Position numbers and translations under genes: made by a program
Origin: CBDCGJ01 sp965238305
GTDB lineage: Bacteria; Pseudomonadota; Alphaproteobacteria; GCA-2731375
Assembly (NCBI GenBank): GCA_965238305.1
Contig: CBDEHK010000001.1
Location: 248,001-312,000, forward strand
Length of the DNA stretch: 64,000 nt
Reading direction: 5' to 3'
Part shown: positions 27,180 to 37,255 of the stretch, piece by piece
Position numbering within the stretch: the first letter of the stretch is position 1
Layout: each line of letters starts with the position of its first letter
The notes under the pieces: generated by a model
Told to the model about the DNA's origin: nothing
Database searches by the model: none
Seen by the model: the letters and a program-made list of their open reading frames with translations, nothing else

Positions 27180-28258
27180 TTGGGTTCGTCCTGTCGCAGG
27201 AAATACGACAGATCCGTAAAGTGTTCTTTGACTTCTGAAGCACCCTGCCACCAGCCCATCTCGCGATAGTATATGTCCTGCTGTTGGCAAAATTCGCGGG
27301 TAATATCACGCGCCTTGGCAAGATGCATAGTTGGAATATCCGGAAACAAGTGATGCTCGATATGATTGTTCAGTCCGCCGAAAAAATTATCCGCCAGACG
27401 CCCCGAAGAAAGATTGCGTGTCGTCCAAATTTGCCGGTGGAAATGAGAGGTCCTGCCATCATCTGGGATTGTGCGAGTGCCAATATGATTGAGCAGAAAT
27501 ACCGTCCCCAGATAGGGTCCGATGAACCAAGTCATAATCGCGTAGTTCACTAACGCGTCGCCTATCCCGATGACGAAAGCAGGCCCCACAAGCCAAAAAC
27601 AATAATGCATTAGAATCGCCAATTGGTCGGCCCGGGTTTTCTTCGGGTGTCGCATCAGGCGATGCAAACCGTCGAGCTTGATACTAAAACCTTGCAGAGA
27701 AACCAGCGGCCAGATCAGCCAACCCTGGTAGCGGGTGATCAGCCGGCCAAAGCCGGTTTTTTCCCGCACCGAGGCTTCGTCCATACTGAATATGCCCGAT
27801 TCTATATCGACATCACGCTTCGGAGTATTGCAGTGAGGGTGATGCTGACGATGAATGGATTGAAAGTGGACATGACACAAACCGGCGACAAAGGTCATAA
27901 ACACATGCCCAATCAGATCTCTATATTGCCGCTTTTTTGTCAGTGCCCCGTGGCCGGCTTCATGGCCTAGAAAACCGCCTTGCACGGAGACCCCAGCCAA
28001 TAGGAATAGAAGCAAAACTCGCAATGGCCAATCCGGCGCCAACATCAACAGCGCATTTCCCACGCCATACAAGACAAGTAACGTGACCCCAAACAAGACC
28101 GTTCGCGAAACTTTCAAATCGAAACAGCCAGCATCTTTCAGAATCGTATGAAGTTCGCGGTGAAGTCGATTGCCGTCCTCTATCGAATGAGTTGAGTAAA
28201 TTCGATCAAATTTTATCGTCTGCCGATCTATGTCAGCTTCTTCCACTCCAACAAACAT
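27176..28258 (-). CDS. Membrane fatty acid desaturase
   Basis: A 360-residue integral-membrane di-iron desaturase. The three histidine boxes are GHEAGHGAL, HRQHHPHCN and GGLNNHIEHHLFPDIP, with paired hydrophobic stretches between them (LFGVTLLVLYGVGNALLML, then VLLLFLLAGVSV, and AFVIGIGDALVNYAIMTWFI). The third box with NHIEHHLFP is typical of acyl-lipid (front-end-like) desaturases. I chose the ATG at 28258 behind GGGGGCGGG; a TTG 57 bases upstream has no ribosome site. It follows the cyclase-ATPase gene and is translationally coupled to the phosphoesterase, which hints at membrane-lipid remodelling. Confidence 0.87.
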   Translation of the reverse strand: MFVGVEEADIDRQTIKFDRIYSTHSIEDGNRLHRELHTILKDAGCFDLKVSRTVLFGVTLLVLYGVGNALLMLAPDWPLRVLLLFLLAGVSVQGGFLGHEAGHGALTKKRQYRDLIGHVFMTFVAGLCHVHFQSIHRQHHPHCNTPKRDVDIESGIFSMDEASVREKTGFGRLITRYQGWLIWPLVSLQGFSIKLDGLHRLMRHPKKTRADQLAILMHYCFWLVGPAFVIGIGDALVNYAIMTWFIGPYLGTVFLLNHIGTRTIPDDGRTSHFHRQIWTTRNLSSGRLADNFFGGLNNHIEHHLFPDIPTMHLAKARDITREFCQQQDIYYREMGWWQGASEVKEHFTDLSYFLRQDEPK

Positions 28259-28317
28259 CCCGCCCCCAGTCCTGTTTTCAGCTTTGATTATTACAGTTGC
28301 CAACACATTATTCAAAT

Positions 28318-31300
28318 CTAATTGTCGGAAGGAACCCGCGTTAACGCGCCGCCATATTCATCGGCAACGGCTTGGGCACGTGCGATATATGTTTCCGCTT
28401 CAGATTGCTTGCCCTGCCGCTGTAAACACAATGCGATACCGTATAAGCAATTCCCCATATCCATCGGTTGTTGCCGCCGCTCTGCGACGTCGATGCCATG
28501 TTCAAAATAACTAATCGGCGAATTCATGTTCCGACTTGGCAGTCGAAGCGCCAATATCCCCTGCAACCATAGACAACGCGCTTCCATGATCTTTATTTTA
28601 TGGATTTGAACCCATTGCCACGCCTCTTCCGCTAACTCTTTAGCTTCATCCAACCGTTCAGTGAATACAAAAGCTTCAGCCAAATATACCCGCAGCGTCG
28701 AGCCATGAGTTTTGACACCCATCTTGTCCATAACCATTTTTGCTTGGCTAAGTATTTCGGCCGCTGTCTCATATTCTTGATGGATCAAATAGGCGAAGCC
28801 CATTTGCACCATCATCCAACTTTGTAATATCTGCGTTTCGCTATTGGTGCAGGCGGCCATTCCTTGCTCCAAGGTCGCGAGTGCGGCGACCGGCTCTCCG
28901 CGATGATTCTCAACCAGACCATCAATGTAGTGAGCCAAAGCGGCATCACTATCGCGATTGGTTTCGACGGCAATTTCGATCGCCAATGACGTACATTCTT
29001 TCGCCGCCGCAAAAGATCCACTAAGCGCGTAAGCAGTCCCCAAACAGGCTAAGCAATTGACCGAGCTTGCGGTTGATCCGCCAATTCGGGCATGGCGATA
29101 CTTGGAAAGCAGGGTTTCGCGATAGGGTTCCAGCAAATCGATGACTTCGTTCGGCGTGCTTGCAAAATTGCGAACTTGTGCGGTGGCCAGGCTGGCGCCC
29201 ATGAGCAGACCTTGATCGTCTAAATCGCTGGCAATATCGCGCGCTCGATCACCATCTTTTAGGGCTCCGGTGAGATCGCCGGTCACATGGAAAGTAATTA
29301 ATCTTGCTAATGATACGCGGGCCACCCGTTCGCGATCACCAATTTCATCCGCGACCTTGATCGCTTCTGCCAGACGTTTGCCGATCTCAGTGACTTTGCC
29401 CAAGGGGAAATAGGCAACGCGGAGTTGCAATCTAAGATCAACCGCCTGTCGCTTGTTATCATCTGAATGGGGTAACTTATCGAGCGCCTGAATCGCCTGC
29501 TCAAGGAAACTTGCCGCTTCTGTATTGGCCGAACGCGCCAAAGCTTTGACTGCCGAACGTTCCAACAATCGCACCGCCTGATCCCAGTTTTCGCCTTGTA
29601 TGGCGTGATGGGCCATAATTTCAACTTGCTCATCTTGGCGTTCAGGCTCGCCCCGTGACATAAATTCAAGGGCCCGCGAATGTAAGGCCTTCGAATCGCG
29701 CAACGGTAAACTTTGATAGGCAGCGTCACGAATTAATGCATGACTGAAGCAGTAAGCCCCGGACAAATCGGAATCGAGCGGCCCAATTAATCCACGAGCT
29801 TCAAGTTCGGCAACATCATCACCCACACTCGCGAGTGAACCGCCGGCTATTTGGACAAGTTGGCTTAGTTGAAATTCGCGACCGATAACGGCCGCTATTT
29901 GCATCGCCTGTTTTGCCGCCAGTTCTAGCCGATCAATACGAGCGGCCAGTATGGATTGTACGCTGGACGGTATTTGGGTTTCGAGTTGAGCCGTGCTCAC
30001 GGCGCCGCCCGCATCTTTCCATTCACGGATAGTGCGAGCGATTTCTTCAAGAAAAAGAGGCGTCCCGCCAGATCGTTCGATCAAACGATCCAATATGTTC
30101 TGATCAATATCAGAGAGCTCTCCAAAAGAATGAACCAGCAAATCGCGGCTGTCGGTGGTCGACAACGGGTCCAAGGTCAAATTTGTCAAATGACCCCAAT
30201 CTTCCCAGTCAGGTTTATATTCCGGCCGATAGGTCGCCAAAATAAAAAGGTTTTTCGCCGGCGGTTTGGTGACCACAGATTCGAAGATTGACTGCGTACC
30301 TGGATCGATCCAATGCAGATCTTCAATCACCAGAACCGTCGGCCGATCGGTTACCGCCTGTTCAATCATCGCCCGGACTGTGCGTATAATTCGCTGGTGC
30401 CGTTCCTTCGGACCGACCTCTTCCCAATCCGGGTCATCAACCGGCAGGTCTAACAACGAACAAAGGGAAGAACTTATTTCTGCCGAACTGTCATTGGCGT
30501 AAATGTTGCGGGCATGCAGTTTCGTCCTGATCTCTGCGTGACTGTCGATCGGTTCGATTTGCAGCCACGAACGCAGGAAGCGACTGATCGGGTAATAGGT
30601 AATTTTGCCGCCGTGCGAAACCGTGTTGATCCGGAATACCTGCCATTCTGCTGGCAATTTGGTTGAAATAAACTCGTGGATTAGACGTGATTTGCCGACC
30701 CCTGGATCCCCGGAAAACGCAAGAACCTGCGGGCGGTCTGTGCAGTCACGCAAGCGATCGGATAATATTCGCAATTCGCCTTGGCGACCTTTGAAAGGGG
30801 ACAAGCCTCCGGCGGCGCGGACTTCCCATCTGCTTTTCCCGGTCGATATCCCGGTCAGCCGATAGACATTCAAAGCTTCTCTGGCTCCGCGAATGGTGGT
30901 CGGGCCCATAAATTCCGTTTCGATATAACCGCGGGCCAACTGGGCCGTAACCTCAGTCATCACGACGCCGCCTTCTGGTGCAATATTTTCCATTCGAGAA
31001 GCCAAATGGACGTTGTAGCCAATCGCTTCATACGTCGTGGAAAAATCGCTTTGCACAGTCCGCAGCATGACATCGCCGGAATGCAGTCCCACCCGAACTT
31101 TCGTTGCAAAATCGTCCGCATGCAGCTTTGTTTGCACTAAATCCCAAGCAGCGTTACAGGCACGAATTGCATGATCTTCATAAGCGACCGGCGCCCCGAA
31201 TACCGCCATGATACCGTCGCCCTGACTTTTGTTGACGGTACCGCCATGGCGGTGTACCGCCCGCGACATCGCACTTAGAATACCGGCAAACCACTCATCC

Positions 31301-31500
31301 AATTCGTCAGGTGTCAAATCCTGGACCAGACTGGTGGAATCGACCAGATCGGCAAACAGGATCGTCACTTGTTTGCGTTCTTGTGACGGACGCACAAATT
31401 CCGCTGTAACTAGCCCGTCTGCACCGATGACGGGAGCGCTGCAATTGTGGCAAAATCTACTGACTGGCGCGAGCTGTTGCCCACACTGGTTACAAAACAT
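28318..31500 (-). CDS. Adenylate/guanylate cyclase-AAA ATPase-TPR regulator
   Basis: A 1060-residue multidomain signalling protein. An N-terminal zinc ribbon has Cys3/Cys6 and Cys17/Cys20. A class III cyclase domain lies at about 43-215, with metal Asp51 in ILFADLVDST, Asp95 in KSQGDGIMAVFG and the transition-state Asn163/Arg169 in GYNVHLASRM. An AAA-type ATPase follows, with GDPGVGKSR near 264-272 and a Walker B-like VLVIEDLHWIDPG. The C-terminal 500 residues are helical TPR-like repeats. The catalytic residues are present, so it could make cAMP. Such proteins act as stress or metabolic sensors, but the signal is unknown. It leads the leftward unit with the desaturase. Confidence 0.9.
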   Translation of the reverse strand: MFCNQCGQQLAPVSRFCHNCSAPVIGADGLVTAEFVRPSQERKQVTILFADLVDSTSLVQDLTPDELDEWFAGILSAMSRAVHRHGGTVNKSQGDGIMAVFGAPVAYEDHAIRACNAAWDLVQTKLHADDFATKVRVGLHSGDVMLRTVQSDFSTTYEAIGYNVHLASRMENIAPEGGVVMTEVTAQLARGYIETEFMGPTTIRGAREALNVYRLTGISTGKSRWEVRAAGGLSPFKGRQGELRILSDRLRDCTDRPQVLAFSGDPGVGKSRLIHEFISTKLPAEWQVFRINTVSHGGKITYYPISRFLRSWLQIEPIDSHAEIRTKLHARNIYANDSSAEISSSLCSLLDLPVDDPDWEEVGPKERHQRIIRTVRAMIEQAVTDRPTVLVIEDLHWIDPGTQSIFESVVTKPPAKNLFILATYRPEYKPDWEDWGHLTNLTLDPLSTTDSRDLLVHSFGELSDIDQNILDRLIERSGGTPLFLEEIARTIREWKDAGGAVSTAQLETQIPSSVQSILAARIDRLELAAKQAMQIAAVIGREFQLSQLVQIAGGSLASVGDDVAELEARGLIGPLDSDLSGAYCFSHALIRDAAYQSLPLRDSKALHSRALEFMSRGEPERQDEQVEIMAHHAIQGENWDQAVRLLERSAVKALARSANTEAASFLEQAIQALDKLPHSDDNKRQAVDLRLQLRVAYFPLGKVTEIGKRLAEAIKVADEIGDRERVARVSLARLITFHVTGDLTGALKDGDRARDIASDLDDQGLLMGASLATAQVRNFASTPNEVIDLLEPYRETLLSKYRHARIGGSTASSVNCLACLGTAYALSGSFAAAKECTSLAIEIAVETNRDSDAALAHYIDGLVENHRGEPVAALATLEQGMAACTNSETQILQSWMMVQMGFAYLIHQEYETAAEILSQAKMVMDKMGVKTHGSTLRVYLAEAFVFTERLDEAKELAEEAWQWVQIHKIKIMEARCLWLQGILALRLPSRNMNSPISYFEHGIDVAERRQQPMDMGNCLYGIALCLQRQGKQSEAETYIARAQAVADEYGGALTRVPSDN

Positions 31501-31714
31501 TTTTAATTAAACCTATAGCCCTTAACACTAATAATGATTTCGATGCTACGCCGCCTACGTGAGCAAGTCTAGTTATGCAAGAGGGCTGGTTGTGTAAGAA
31601 TGATTGACAATTACACTGTTCTGCAGGTTTAAGGGACGCAAGCAAAGATCGCCAACAGATCGGCGAACGATTAGTATATCATCGAAAATTTGACGCAAAC
31701 GAATTGGAAATACC
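31501..31714. promoter_or_regulatory. Divergent promoter region, cyclase / amidase
   Basis: These 214 bases separate the leftward cyclase unit from the rightward ureide operon. No gene or clear repeat was seen; both promoters should be here. Confidence 0.4.
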
Positions 31715-33052
31715 TTGGAAACTATTCAAAATTTGTCAGCTGCGTTAGCGGTCGGCACTGTCAGCAGCCGCGACCTTGTTGAGGACTGTCTATCAAAAAT
31801 TGAAGCTGCCGACGGCGAGGGCGCTCGGGTGTTTGTTCGGGTTGATCGCGATGCCGTAATCGCGCAGGCCGACGCCATCGATCAATTGCGCCAAACCGGG
31901 GCCTCTCCTTCTCATTTGGCCGGTATACCGGTGTCGATCAAAGACCTATTCGACATGCAGGGCCAGGTCACCGCGGCCGGTTCAAAAGTGCTAAAACAAA
32001 CACCGCCGGCGAAATTTGATTGTCCCGCCGTATCACGTCTGCGGGCAGCCGGGCTGATCCTCATCGGTCGCACCAACATGACCGAGTTCGCCTATTCCGG
32101 TCTTGGCCTCAATCCGCACTATGGCACCCCACGCAATCCCTATGACCGGGAAACCGGACGGGCGCCTGGTGGATCGTCCGCCGGTGCAGCCGTTTCTGTC
32201 ACCGACGGCATGGCGGCGGCTGGCTTGGGCACCGATACCGGCGGGTCTTGCCGAATTCCCGCCGCGATGTGCGGAATCACCGGTTATAAACCGACTCAGA
32301 ATCGCGTCCCGCTCAATGGAGTGGTACCTCTATCCAGCACCCTTGATTCGATCGGCCCCTTGGCGCAAACCGTTACTTGTTGCCGCGAACTCGACGCTGT
32401 TCTGGCCCAGCAACCGATCCACCGGCAGTCTATTGCGGCACCGGGGCTACGGTTGGGTATCGTGCGCGAAATAATGTTGGAGGGCATGGACGGCAAAGTC
32501 GCCAATGATTTTGATCACGCATTGAAGCGTTTGCGAGACGCCGGTGCGACCGTCATTGAGGCCGACCTGCCGGAGTTATTGGCGCTTGACAATATCAACG
32601 CCAAAGGCGGTTTCGCCAGCGCCGAAGCTTATGCCTGGCATCGCGCCTATCTTGAGAACCAGTTCGACGAATACGATCCTCGGGTCGGTGCCCGCATTAT
32701 GCGAGGCAAGGATCAATCCGCTGTCGACTATATCGAACTATTGGCGGCGCGCCAGCGCGTCATCCAGGCGATCGGTCGCAGGTCGAGCCGCTTTGATGCC
32801 ATGATTTGTCCGACCATTCCAGTGATCGCACCTACCTTGGTCGAACTTGAAGACGACAATGAATATGGGCGGATCAATATGCTGGTGCTGCGCAATCCGT
32901 CAGTGATGAACTTCCTGGACCGCTGTGCCATATCGGTGCCGATGCATCAATCAGGGACGGCGCCGACTGGTCTGATGATTACCGGCGAGCATGGTGGCGA
33001 CAATACTTTGTTTGATATTGCCGAAACGGTCGAACAAATCCTGGCCAATTGA
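31715..33052 (+). CDS. Amidase signature family hydrolase
   Basis: A 445-residue amidase-signature enzyme. The Ser-cisSer-Lys triad is visible as Lys76 (PVSIKDLFD), Ser154 (APGGSSAGAAVSV) and Ser178 (GTDTGGSCRIPA). It hydrolyses a C-N amide bond; the substrate is not evident. The likely start is a TTG at 31715 preceded by GGAAA. It stands upstream of the pyrimidine/ureide operon with a gap of about 110 bases, so co-regulation is plausible but not certain. Confidence 0.9.
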   Translation: METIQNLSAALAVGTVSSRDLVEDCLSKIEAADGEGARVFVRVDRDAVIAQADAIDQLRQTGASPSHLAGIPVSIKDLFDMQGQVTAAGSKVLKQTPPAKFDCPAVSRLRAAGLILIGRTNMTEFAYSGLGLNPHYGTPRNPYDRETGRAPGGSSAGAAVSVTDGMAAAGLGTDTGGSCRIPAAMCGITGYKPTQNRVPLNGVVPLSSTLDSIGPLAQTVTCCRELDAVLAQQPIHRQSIAAPGLRLGIVREIMLEGMDGKVANDFDHALKRLRDAGATVIEADLPELLALDNINAKGGFASAEAYAWHRAYLENQFDEYDPRVGARIMRGKDQSAVDYIELLAARQRVIQAIGRRSSRFDAMICPTIPVIAPTLVELEDDNEYGRINMLVLRNPSVMNFLDRCAISVPMHQSGTAPTGLMITGEHGGDNTLFDIAETVEQILAN

Positions 33053-33163
33053 ACAAATAAAAAATTTGACCAGTTGGTAAATTTATCCCACGATACCTCC
33101 GCAGCGCTGTTTCGACGACCTTGATTGCGTGAAACTTCGCCGAAACAAACAAGGGGGACGACA

Positions 33164-34168
33164 ATGGAATTTGCCATCTGCTTTAAAGGTTTTGTGCAGC
33201 CGGACCGGGCCCGTTATTTGGTTCGTCAGGCGGAGGAAGCCGGTTTCAGCCATTGCTGGTTCTATGACAGTCATATTTTGTGGCGTGAAAGTTACATGGC
33301 GATGGCGATGTGTATGGAGCACACCAAAACCATGCATTTCGGCCCCTGCGTCACCAATCCGAACACGCGTGACTGGTCGCTGGCCGCATCGATGTTTGCT
33401 TCGCTGGCCCATCAATCCGGCGGGCGGTTCGATATCGGCTTGGGTCGCGGTGACAGCGCCGTCCGGGTGATGGGTCAAAAACCGGCGCCGCTGGCGCGGG
33501 TCGCCGAATTCACCGAAAAAGTCAAAGCCATGGTCCGGGGCGATGAAGTCACGTACGGCAATATCGCGGAACCGGTGCAATTTAGCTGGGCGACCGGTTA
33601 CGAGCTGCCGGTGTGGATTGCCGCCTATGGCCCGATGGCATTGAAATGTGCCGGAGAATACGGGGACGGCCTAGTGCTGCAGATTGCTGAACCAGGTATT
33701 TGCAAGTGGCTTGGTGATCAGGCTAAAGCAGCGGGCGAAGCAGCGGGCCGCGATATGTCGAATTTCCGCATCATGTCGGCAGCGCCGGCAATGACCGGTG
33801 ACATGGCTGACGCGGTGGAGCGGACAAAATGGTTCCCCGCTATGGTCGGTAATCACGTTGCCGATATTGTCGAAAAATATGGCGCCGATACCGACATGGT
33901 GCCGAAGTCTTTCACTGCTTATATCGAAAAGCGTCGCGGCTACGACTATTCCAAACATGGTCAAAGCGACAATCCCTATCTTGACTTCATCACCGACGAC
34001 ATCGTTCGGGATTTTGCCGTCCTTGGCGAACCGGATGCGCATATTGCCAAGATCAGACAGTTGGAAGCAGCCGGGATTACGCAGTTTAATATTTATCTCG
34101 ACAGCGGGCATGAAGAAAAAATCATCGCCGACTATGCAGAAACGATCATTCCGGCGTTCAATACTTAA
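33164..34168 (+). CDS. LLM-class flavin-dependent oxidoreductase (TIGR03842-like)
   Basis: A 334-residue luciferase-like TIM-barrel flavoprotein starting MEFAICFKGFVQPDRARYLV, with MHFGPCVTNPNTRD and the GGRFDIGLGRGDSA segment typical of the family. I recognise it as similar to the group found next to dihydropyrimidinase genes. It may take part in reductive or oxidative pyrimidine/ureide turnover, but its reaction there is not established. The ATG at 33164 follows a purine-rich GGGGGACGACA. It is 15 bases upstream of the beta-ureidopropionase gene. Confidence 0.83.
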   Translation: MEFAICFKGFVQPDRARYLVRQAEEAGFSHCWFYDSHILWRESYMAMAMCMEHTKTMHFGPCVTNPNTRDWSLAASMFASLAHQSGGRFDIGLGRGDSAVRVMGQKPAPLARVAEFTEKVKAMVRGDEVTYGNIAEPVQFSWATGYELPVWIAAYGPMALKCAGEYGDGLVLQIAEPGICKWLGDQAKAAGEAAGRDMSNFRIMSAAPAMTGDMADAVERTKWFPAMVGNHVADIVEKYGADTDMVPKSFTAYIEKRRGYDYSKHGQSDNPYLDFITDDIVRDFAVLGEPDAHIAKIRQLEAAGITQFNIYLDSGHEEKIIADYAETIIPAFNT

Positions 34169-34183
34169 AGGGGATAGCGAGAG

Positions 34184-35050
34184 ATGACCAAATTACGCGG
34201 CGGCTTGATCCAGATGAGCCTGAAAGGCAATACCGAGATGACGCCGGAGCAAATTCGCGACGCCATGCTGGAAGCGCATTTGCCTTTGATCGACGAGGCC
34301 GGCAAACAAGGCGTCCAGGTGCTGTGCTTTCAAGAAGTCTTCACGCAACCCTATTTCTGCCCCAGCCAGGACGCCAAATGGTACGCGGCTGCCGAAGCCA
34401 TTCCCGATGGTCACACCACCAAGCTGATGCAGGAATATGCCAAGAAACACAATATGGTCATTGTCGTGCCGATTTATGAGGAACAGATTACCGGTGTTTA
34501 TTACAATACCGCCGCCGTGATCGACGCCGACGGTACCTATATGGGTAAATATCGCAAAACCCATATCCCCCATGTCGGCGGCTTTTGGGAGAAATTTTTC
34601 TTCAAACCCGGCGCCTCCAATTGGCCGATGTTTGAAACCGCCTATTGCAAACTTGGCGTCTATATCTGTTACGACCGTCATTTCCCGGAAGGCTGGCGCG
34701 CCCTGGCTCTGAACGGCGCCGAATATATCGTCAATCCATCTGCGACCGTCGCCGGTATCTCCGAATATCTTTGGCAATTGGAACAACCGGCGTCGGCCGC
34801 GGCCAACGGTTGCTACATCGGTGCCATCAACCGTATCGGCACCGAAGCGCCTTGGAATATAGGCGAGTTCTATGGCCAAAGTTATTTTGTCAATCCGCGC
34901 GGCGAGATTGAGGCGATGGCCAGCCGCGATAAAGATGAACTGATTGTCCACGACATGGACATGGATTTGATCCGCGAAATTCGCAATAACTGGCAGTTTT
35001 TCCGTGACCGCCGGCCGGAGACTTATAATTCGCTTCTGGACCTCAATTGA
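34184..35050 (+). CDS. Beta-ureidopropionase / N-carbamoyl amino-acid amidohydrolase (nitrilase family)
   Basis: A 288-residue nitrilase-superfamily enzyme. The catalytic triad is Glu51 (LCFQEVFTQPYF), Lys125 (GKYRKTHIPH) and Cys162 (VYICYDRHFPEGWR). The length and the FTQPYFCPSQD segment match bacterial beta-ureidopropionases, which hydrolyse N-carbamoyl-beta-alanine to beta-alanine, CO2 and ammonia in reductive pyrimidine degradation. It is placed directly before the dihydropyrimidinase gene that makes its substrate, which supports the call. Confidence 0.92.
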   Translation: MTKLRGGLIQMSLKGNTEMTPEQIRDAMLEAHLPLIDEAGKQGVQVLCFQEVFTQPYFCPSQDAKWYAAAEAIPDGHTTKLMQEYAKKHNMVIVVPIYEEQITGVYYNTAAVIDADGTYMGKYRKTHIPHVGGFWEKFFFKPGASNWPMFETAYCKLGVYICYDRHFPEGWRALALNGAEYIVNPSATVAGISEYLWQLEQPASAAANGCYIGAINRIGTEAPWNIGEFYGQSYFVNPRGEIEAMASRDKDELIVHDMDMDLIREIRNNWQFFRDRRPETYNSLLDLN

Positions 35051-35062
35051 GGAGACTTGGTT

Positions 35063-36505
35063 ATGACATTACATATCAAAGGCGGCACCCTTGCCACCGC
35101 TGAATTGACCAAACGTGCTGATATTTTAACCGATGGTGGAAAAATCGTTGCCGTCGGCGAGGATATTGACGTCCCTGCGGGTGCCGAAGTCATCGACGCC
35201 GGCGGCTGTTATGTGATGCCGGGCGGCATCGATCCGCATACGCATATGGAGTTGCCCTTTATGGGCACGGTGGCGTCGGAGGATTTTTTCACTGGCACAT
35301 CGGCGGCAGCGGCCGGCGGCACCACCATGATCATCGACTTCGTCATTCCCGATCCGCAAGAAGACATCATGGATGCCTATACCAAGTGGCGCGGCTGGGC
35401 CGAGAAAGCAGCGCAGGATTATAGTTTTCACGTCGCCATTACCTGGTGGGACGACAGTGTCCAGAAAGCTATGCATACCTTGGCGCGTGAACACGGTGTC
35501 AATAGCTTCAAGCATTTCATGGCCTACAAGGGCGCCATCATGGCGGACGACGAAATCCTGGTGAACAGTTTCAACACTGCACGCGAACTTGGTGCGATCT
35601 GTACTGTACACGCGGAAAATGGTGACCTGGTCTTTCATCTGCAGCAGGAAATGTTGAAGCGTGGCATCAACGGGCCGGAAGGCCACCCCCTTTCCCGGCC
35701 GCCGGAAGTCGAAGGCGAAGCGGCCGACCGTGCCATCCGTATCGCGCAAGTCTTGGATGTACCGCTTTATGTCGTCCATACCTCTTGTGAAGATGCGGTC
35801 AAAGCGATTACCAGAGCGCGCCACGAAGGGCAGCGGGTATTTGGTGAAGCCTTGGCCGGGCATTTGTTGATCGACGACAGCGTCTATCGCAATCCGGATT
35901 TCGACTTCGCCGCCGCTCATGTGATGAGCCCACCCTTCCGCCCCAAAAGGCATCAGGAAGTGCTTTGGAAGGCCATCCAAGCCGGTATGATCCAAACCAC
36001 GGCGACCGACCATTGCTGTTTCTGCGCGCCGCAAAAAGGCGCCGGCAAGGATGATTTCACCCTCATCCCGAACGGCACCGGCGGGGTCGAAGATCGCATG
36101 GGCGTGCTTTGGCATCATGGTGTCAATAGCGGTCGCCTGACGATCAACGAATTTGTCGCCATCACCTCGACCAATGCGGCGAAAATATTCAACATCTACC
36201 CGCGCAAGGGTGCCCTTGCCGTTGGCGCCGATGCCGATATCGTGGTTTGGGATCCGGAGAAGGAGCGCACTATTTCCAAAGAAACCCACCACCAGAATGT
36301 CGATTTCAATATCTTCGAAGGCATGACCGTACGGGGCGCGAATACCACCACCGTGAGCCAGGGAAACATCGTCTATCAAGATGGCGATTTGCGAACCGTG
36401 CGAGGGGCCGGCAACTACGTCAACCGCCCTACTTTTGCCTCTTACTACGACGCCATGCTTATCAAACGCGAAGCCGAGGCTCCGACCAGCGTGGCGCGGG
36501 GATAG
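35063..36505 (+). CDS. hydA: Dihydropyrimidinase / D-hydantoinase
   Basis: A 480-residue cyclic amidohydrolase that opens dihydrouracil, dihydrothymine or 5-substituted hydantoins. Metal ligands are His59 and His61 (GGIDPHTHMELPF); the carboxylated lysine is Lys150 (VNSFKHFMAYKG). Later family segments are YVVHTSCEDAV and ATDHCCFCAPQKGAG. The ATG at 35063 has GGAG about 8 bases upstream and begins 12 bases after the beta-ureidopropionase stop. A TTG two codons earlier is less likely. With its neighbour it forms the last two steps of reductive pyrimidine breakdown; dihydropyrimidine dehydrogenase is not in the window. Confidence 0.94.
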   Translation: MTLHIKGGTLATAELTKRADILTDGGKIVAVGEDIDVPAGAEVIDAGGCYVMPGGIDPHTHMELPFMGTVASEDFFTGTSAAAAGGTTMIIDFVIPDPQEDIMDAYTKWRGWAEKAAQDYSFHVAITWWDDSVQKAMHTLAREHGVNSFKHFMAYKGAIMADDEILVNSFNTARELGAICTVHAENGDLVFHLQQEMLKRGINGPEGHPLSRPPEVEGEAADRAIRIAQVLDVPLYVVHTSCEDAVKAITRARHEGQRVFGEALAGHLLIDDSVYRNPDFDFAAAHVMSPPFRPKRHQEVLWKAIQAGMIQTTATDHCCFCAPQKGAGKDDFTLIPNGTGGVEDRMGVLWHHGVNSGRLTINEFVAITSTNAAKIFNIYPRKGALAVGADADIVVWDPEKERTISKETHHQNVDFNIFEGMTVRGANTTTVSQGNIVYQDGDLRTVRGAGNYVNRPTFASYYDAMLIKREAEAPTSVARG

Positions 36506-36517
36506 ATCGTCGAACTA

Positions 36518-37231
36518 GTGGGAAGTTCGACGCTAACGGATGATGCCGCCCGGGCCTTTGAGGTGCTGCAAGCCGGTGGGATTGCAATCCTACCGATGTC
36601 GGTCGGTTATTCGCTGATTGGTGGCTCCGCCAAGGCGTTGAAAACGATTTTCGACGCCAAAGGTCGGACCGATAGCAAATTAAATGCGATGTTGGGGGAT
36701 ATGACATTGCATCGCGAACTGCATGATATCGACGATCGCGGACGCGAGATCGCACGGGTGTTGGTCGAGGACTATGATCTGCCTTTGGGGGCGATTGCAC
36801 CGGCCAATATGGATCATCCGATCTTACAGAACATGGAGGCCGATGCCCTTACTGGCTCGAGCAAGGATGGGTCGGTATTGATGTTATTGAATGCCGGGCC
36901 GTTTCATCGGCAGATTTGTCGCCTCAGCCGGGAAGCGCTGCATCCGCTCTTCGGTTCCTCCGCCAATCTTTCCCTGTCGGGCACAAAGTTCCGGATCGAG
37001 GATATTGAACCGGAACTGCTCGACATTGCCGATATCGTCATTGATCACGGCCTTCGCCCTTATCATCTTTATCGCGCCTCATCGACCTTGTTGAATTTGG
37101 AAACTATGGACGTGGTGCGATATGGTGCCTGTTTCGAGTTGATCGCAGATGTTCTGGCGCGCCATTTCAATATCAAACTATCGTCGCCGCCGGCTGGACA
37201 TATCTTGGATTTAGTCGGCGATCGGTTATAA
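36518..37231 (+). CDS. YrdC/Sua5-fold protein, first tandem copy
   Basis: A 237-residue protein with the YrdC fold: GGIAILPMSVGYSLIG (canonical region PTDTVYGL), the K-x-R motif as DAKGRTDSK, and LFGSSANLSLSGTKF, matching the SAN-SG signature. In TsaC/Sua5 and HypF this domain makes carbamoyl- or threonylcarbamoyl-adenylate. The sequence is far from housekeeping TsaC and carries a C-terminal extension. It starts with GTG 12 bases after the dihydropyrimidinase stop and is followed by a divergent paralogue, so a role in the ureide pathway, perhaps with carbamate or carbamoyl groups, is possible. That role is inference. Confidence 0.75.
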   Translation: MGSSTLTDDAARAFEVLQAGGIAILPMSVGYSLIGGSAKALKTIFDAKGRTDSKLNAMLGDMTLHRELHDIDDRGREIARVLVEDYDLPLGAIAPANMDHPILQNMEADALTGSSKDGSVLMLLNAGPFHRQICRLSREALHPLFGSSANLSLSGTKFRIEDIEPELLDIADIVIDHGLRPYHLYRASSTLLNLETMDVVRYGACFELIADVLARHFNIKLSSPPAGHILDLVGDRL

Positions 37232-37255
37232 TTTCCCATCATAGGGGAGACGCAA

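Noticed and set aside
30266..30502. Plus-strand frames within the cyclase-ATPase gene
   Set aside because: Antisense shadows of a long gene with well-conserved cyclase and ATPase motifs.
35126..36379. A 417-codon open frame antisense to dihydropyrimidinase
   Set aside because: The plus strand encodes a complete enzyme with all metal ligands; the antisense product has no recognisable domain.
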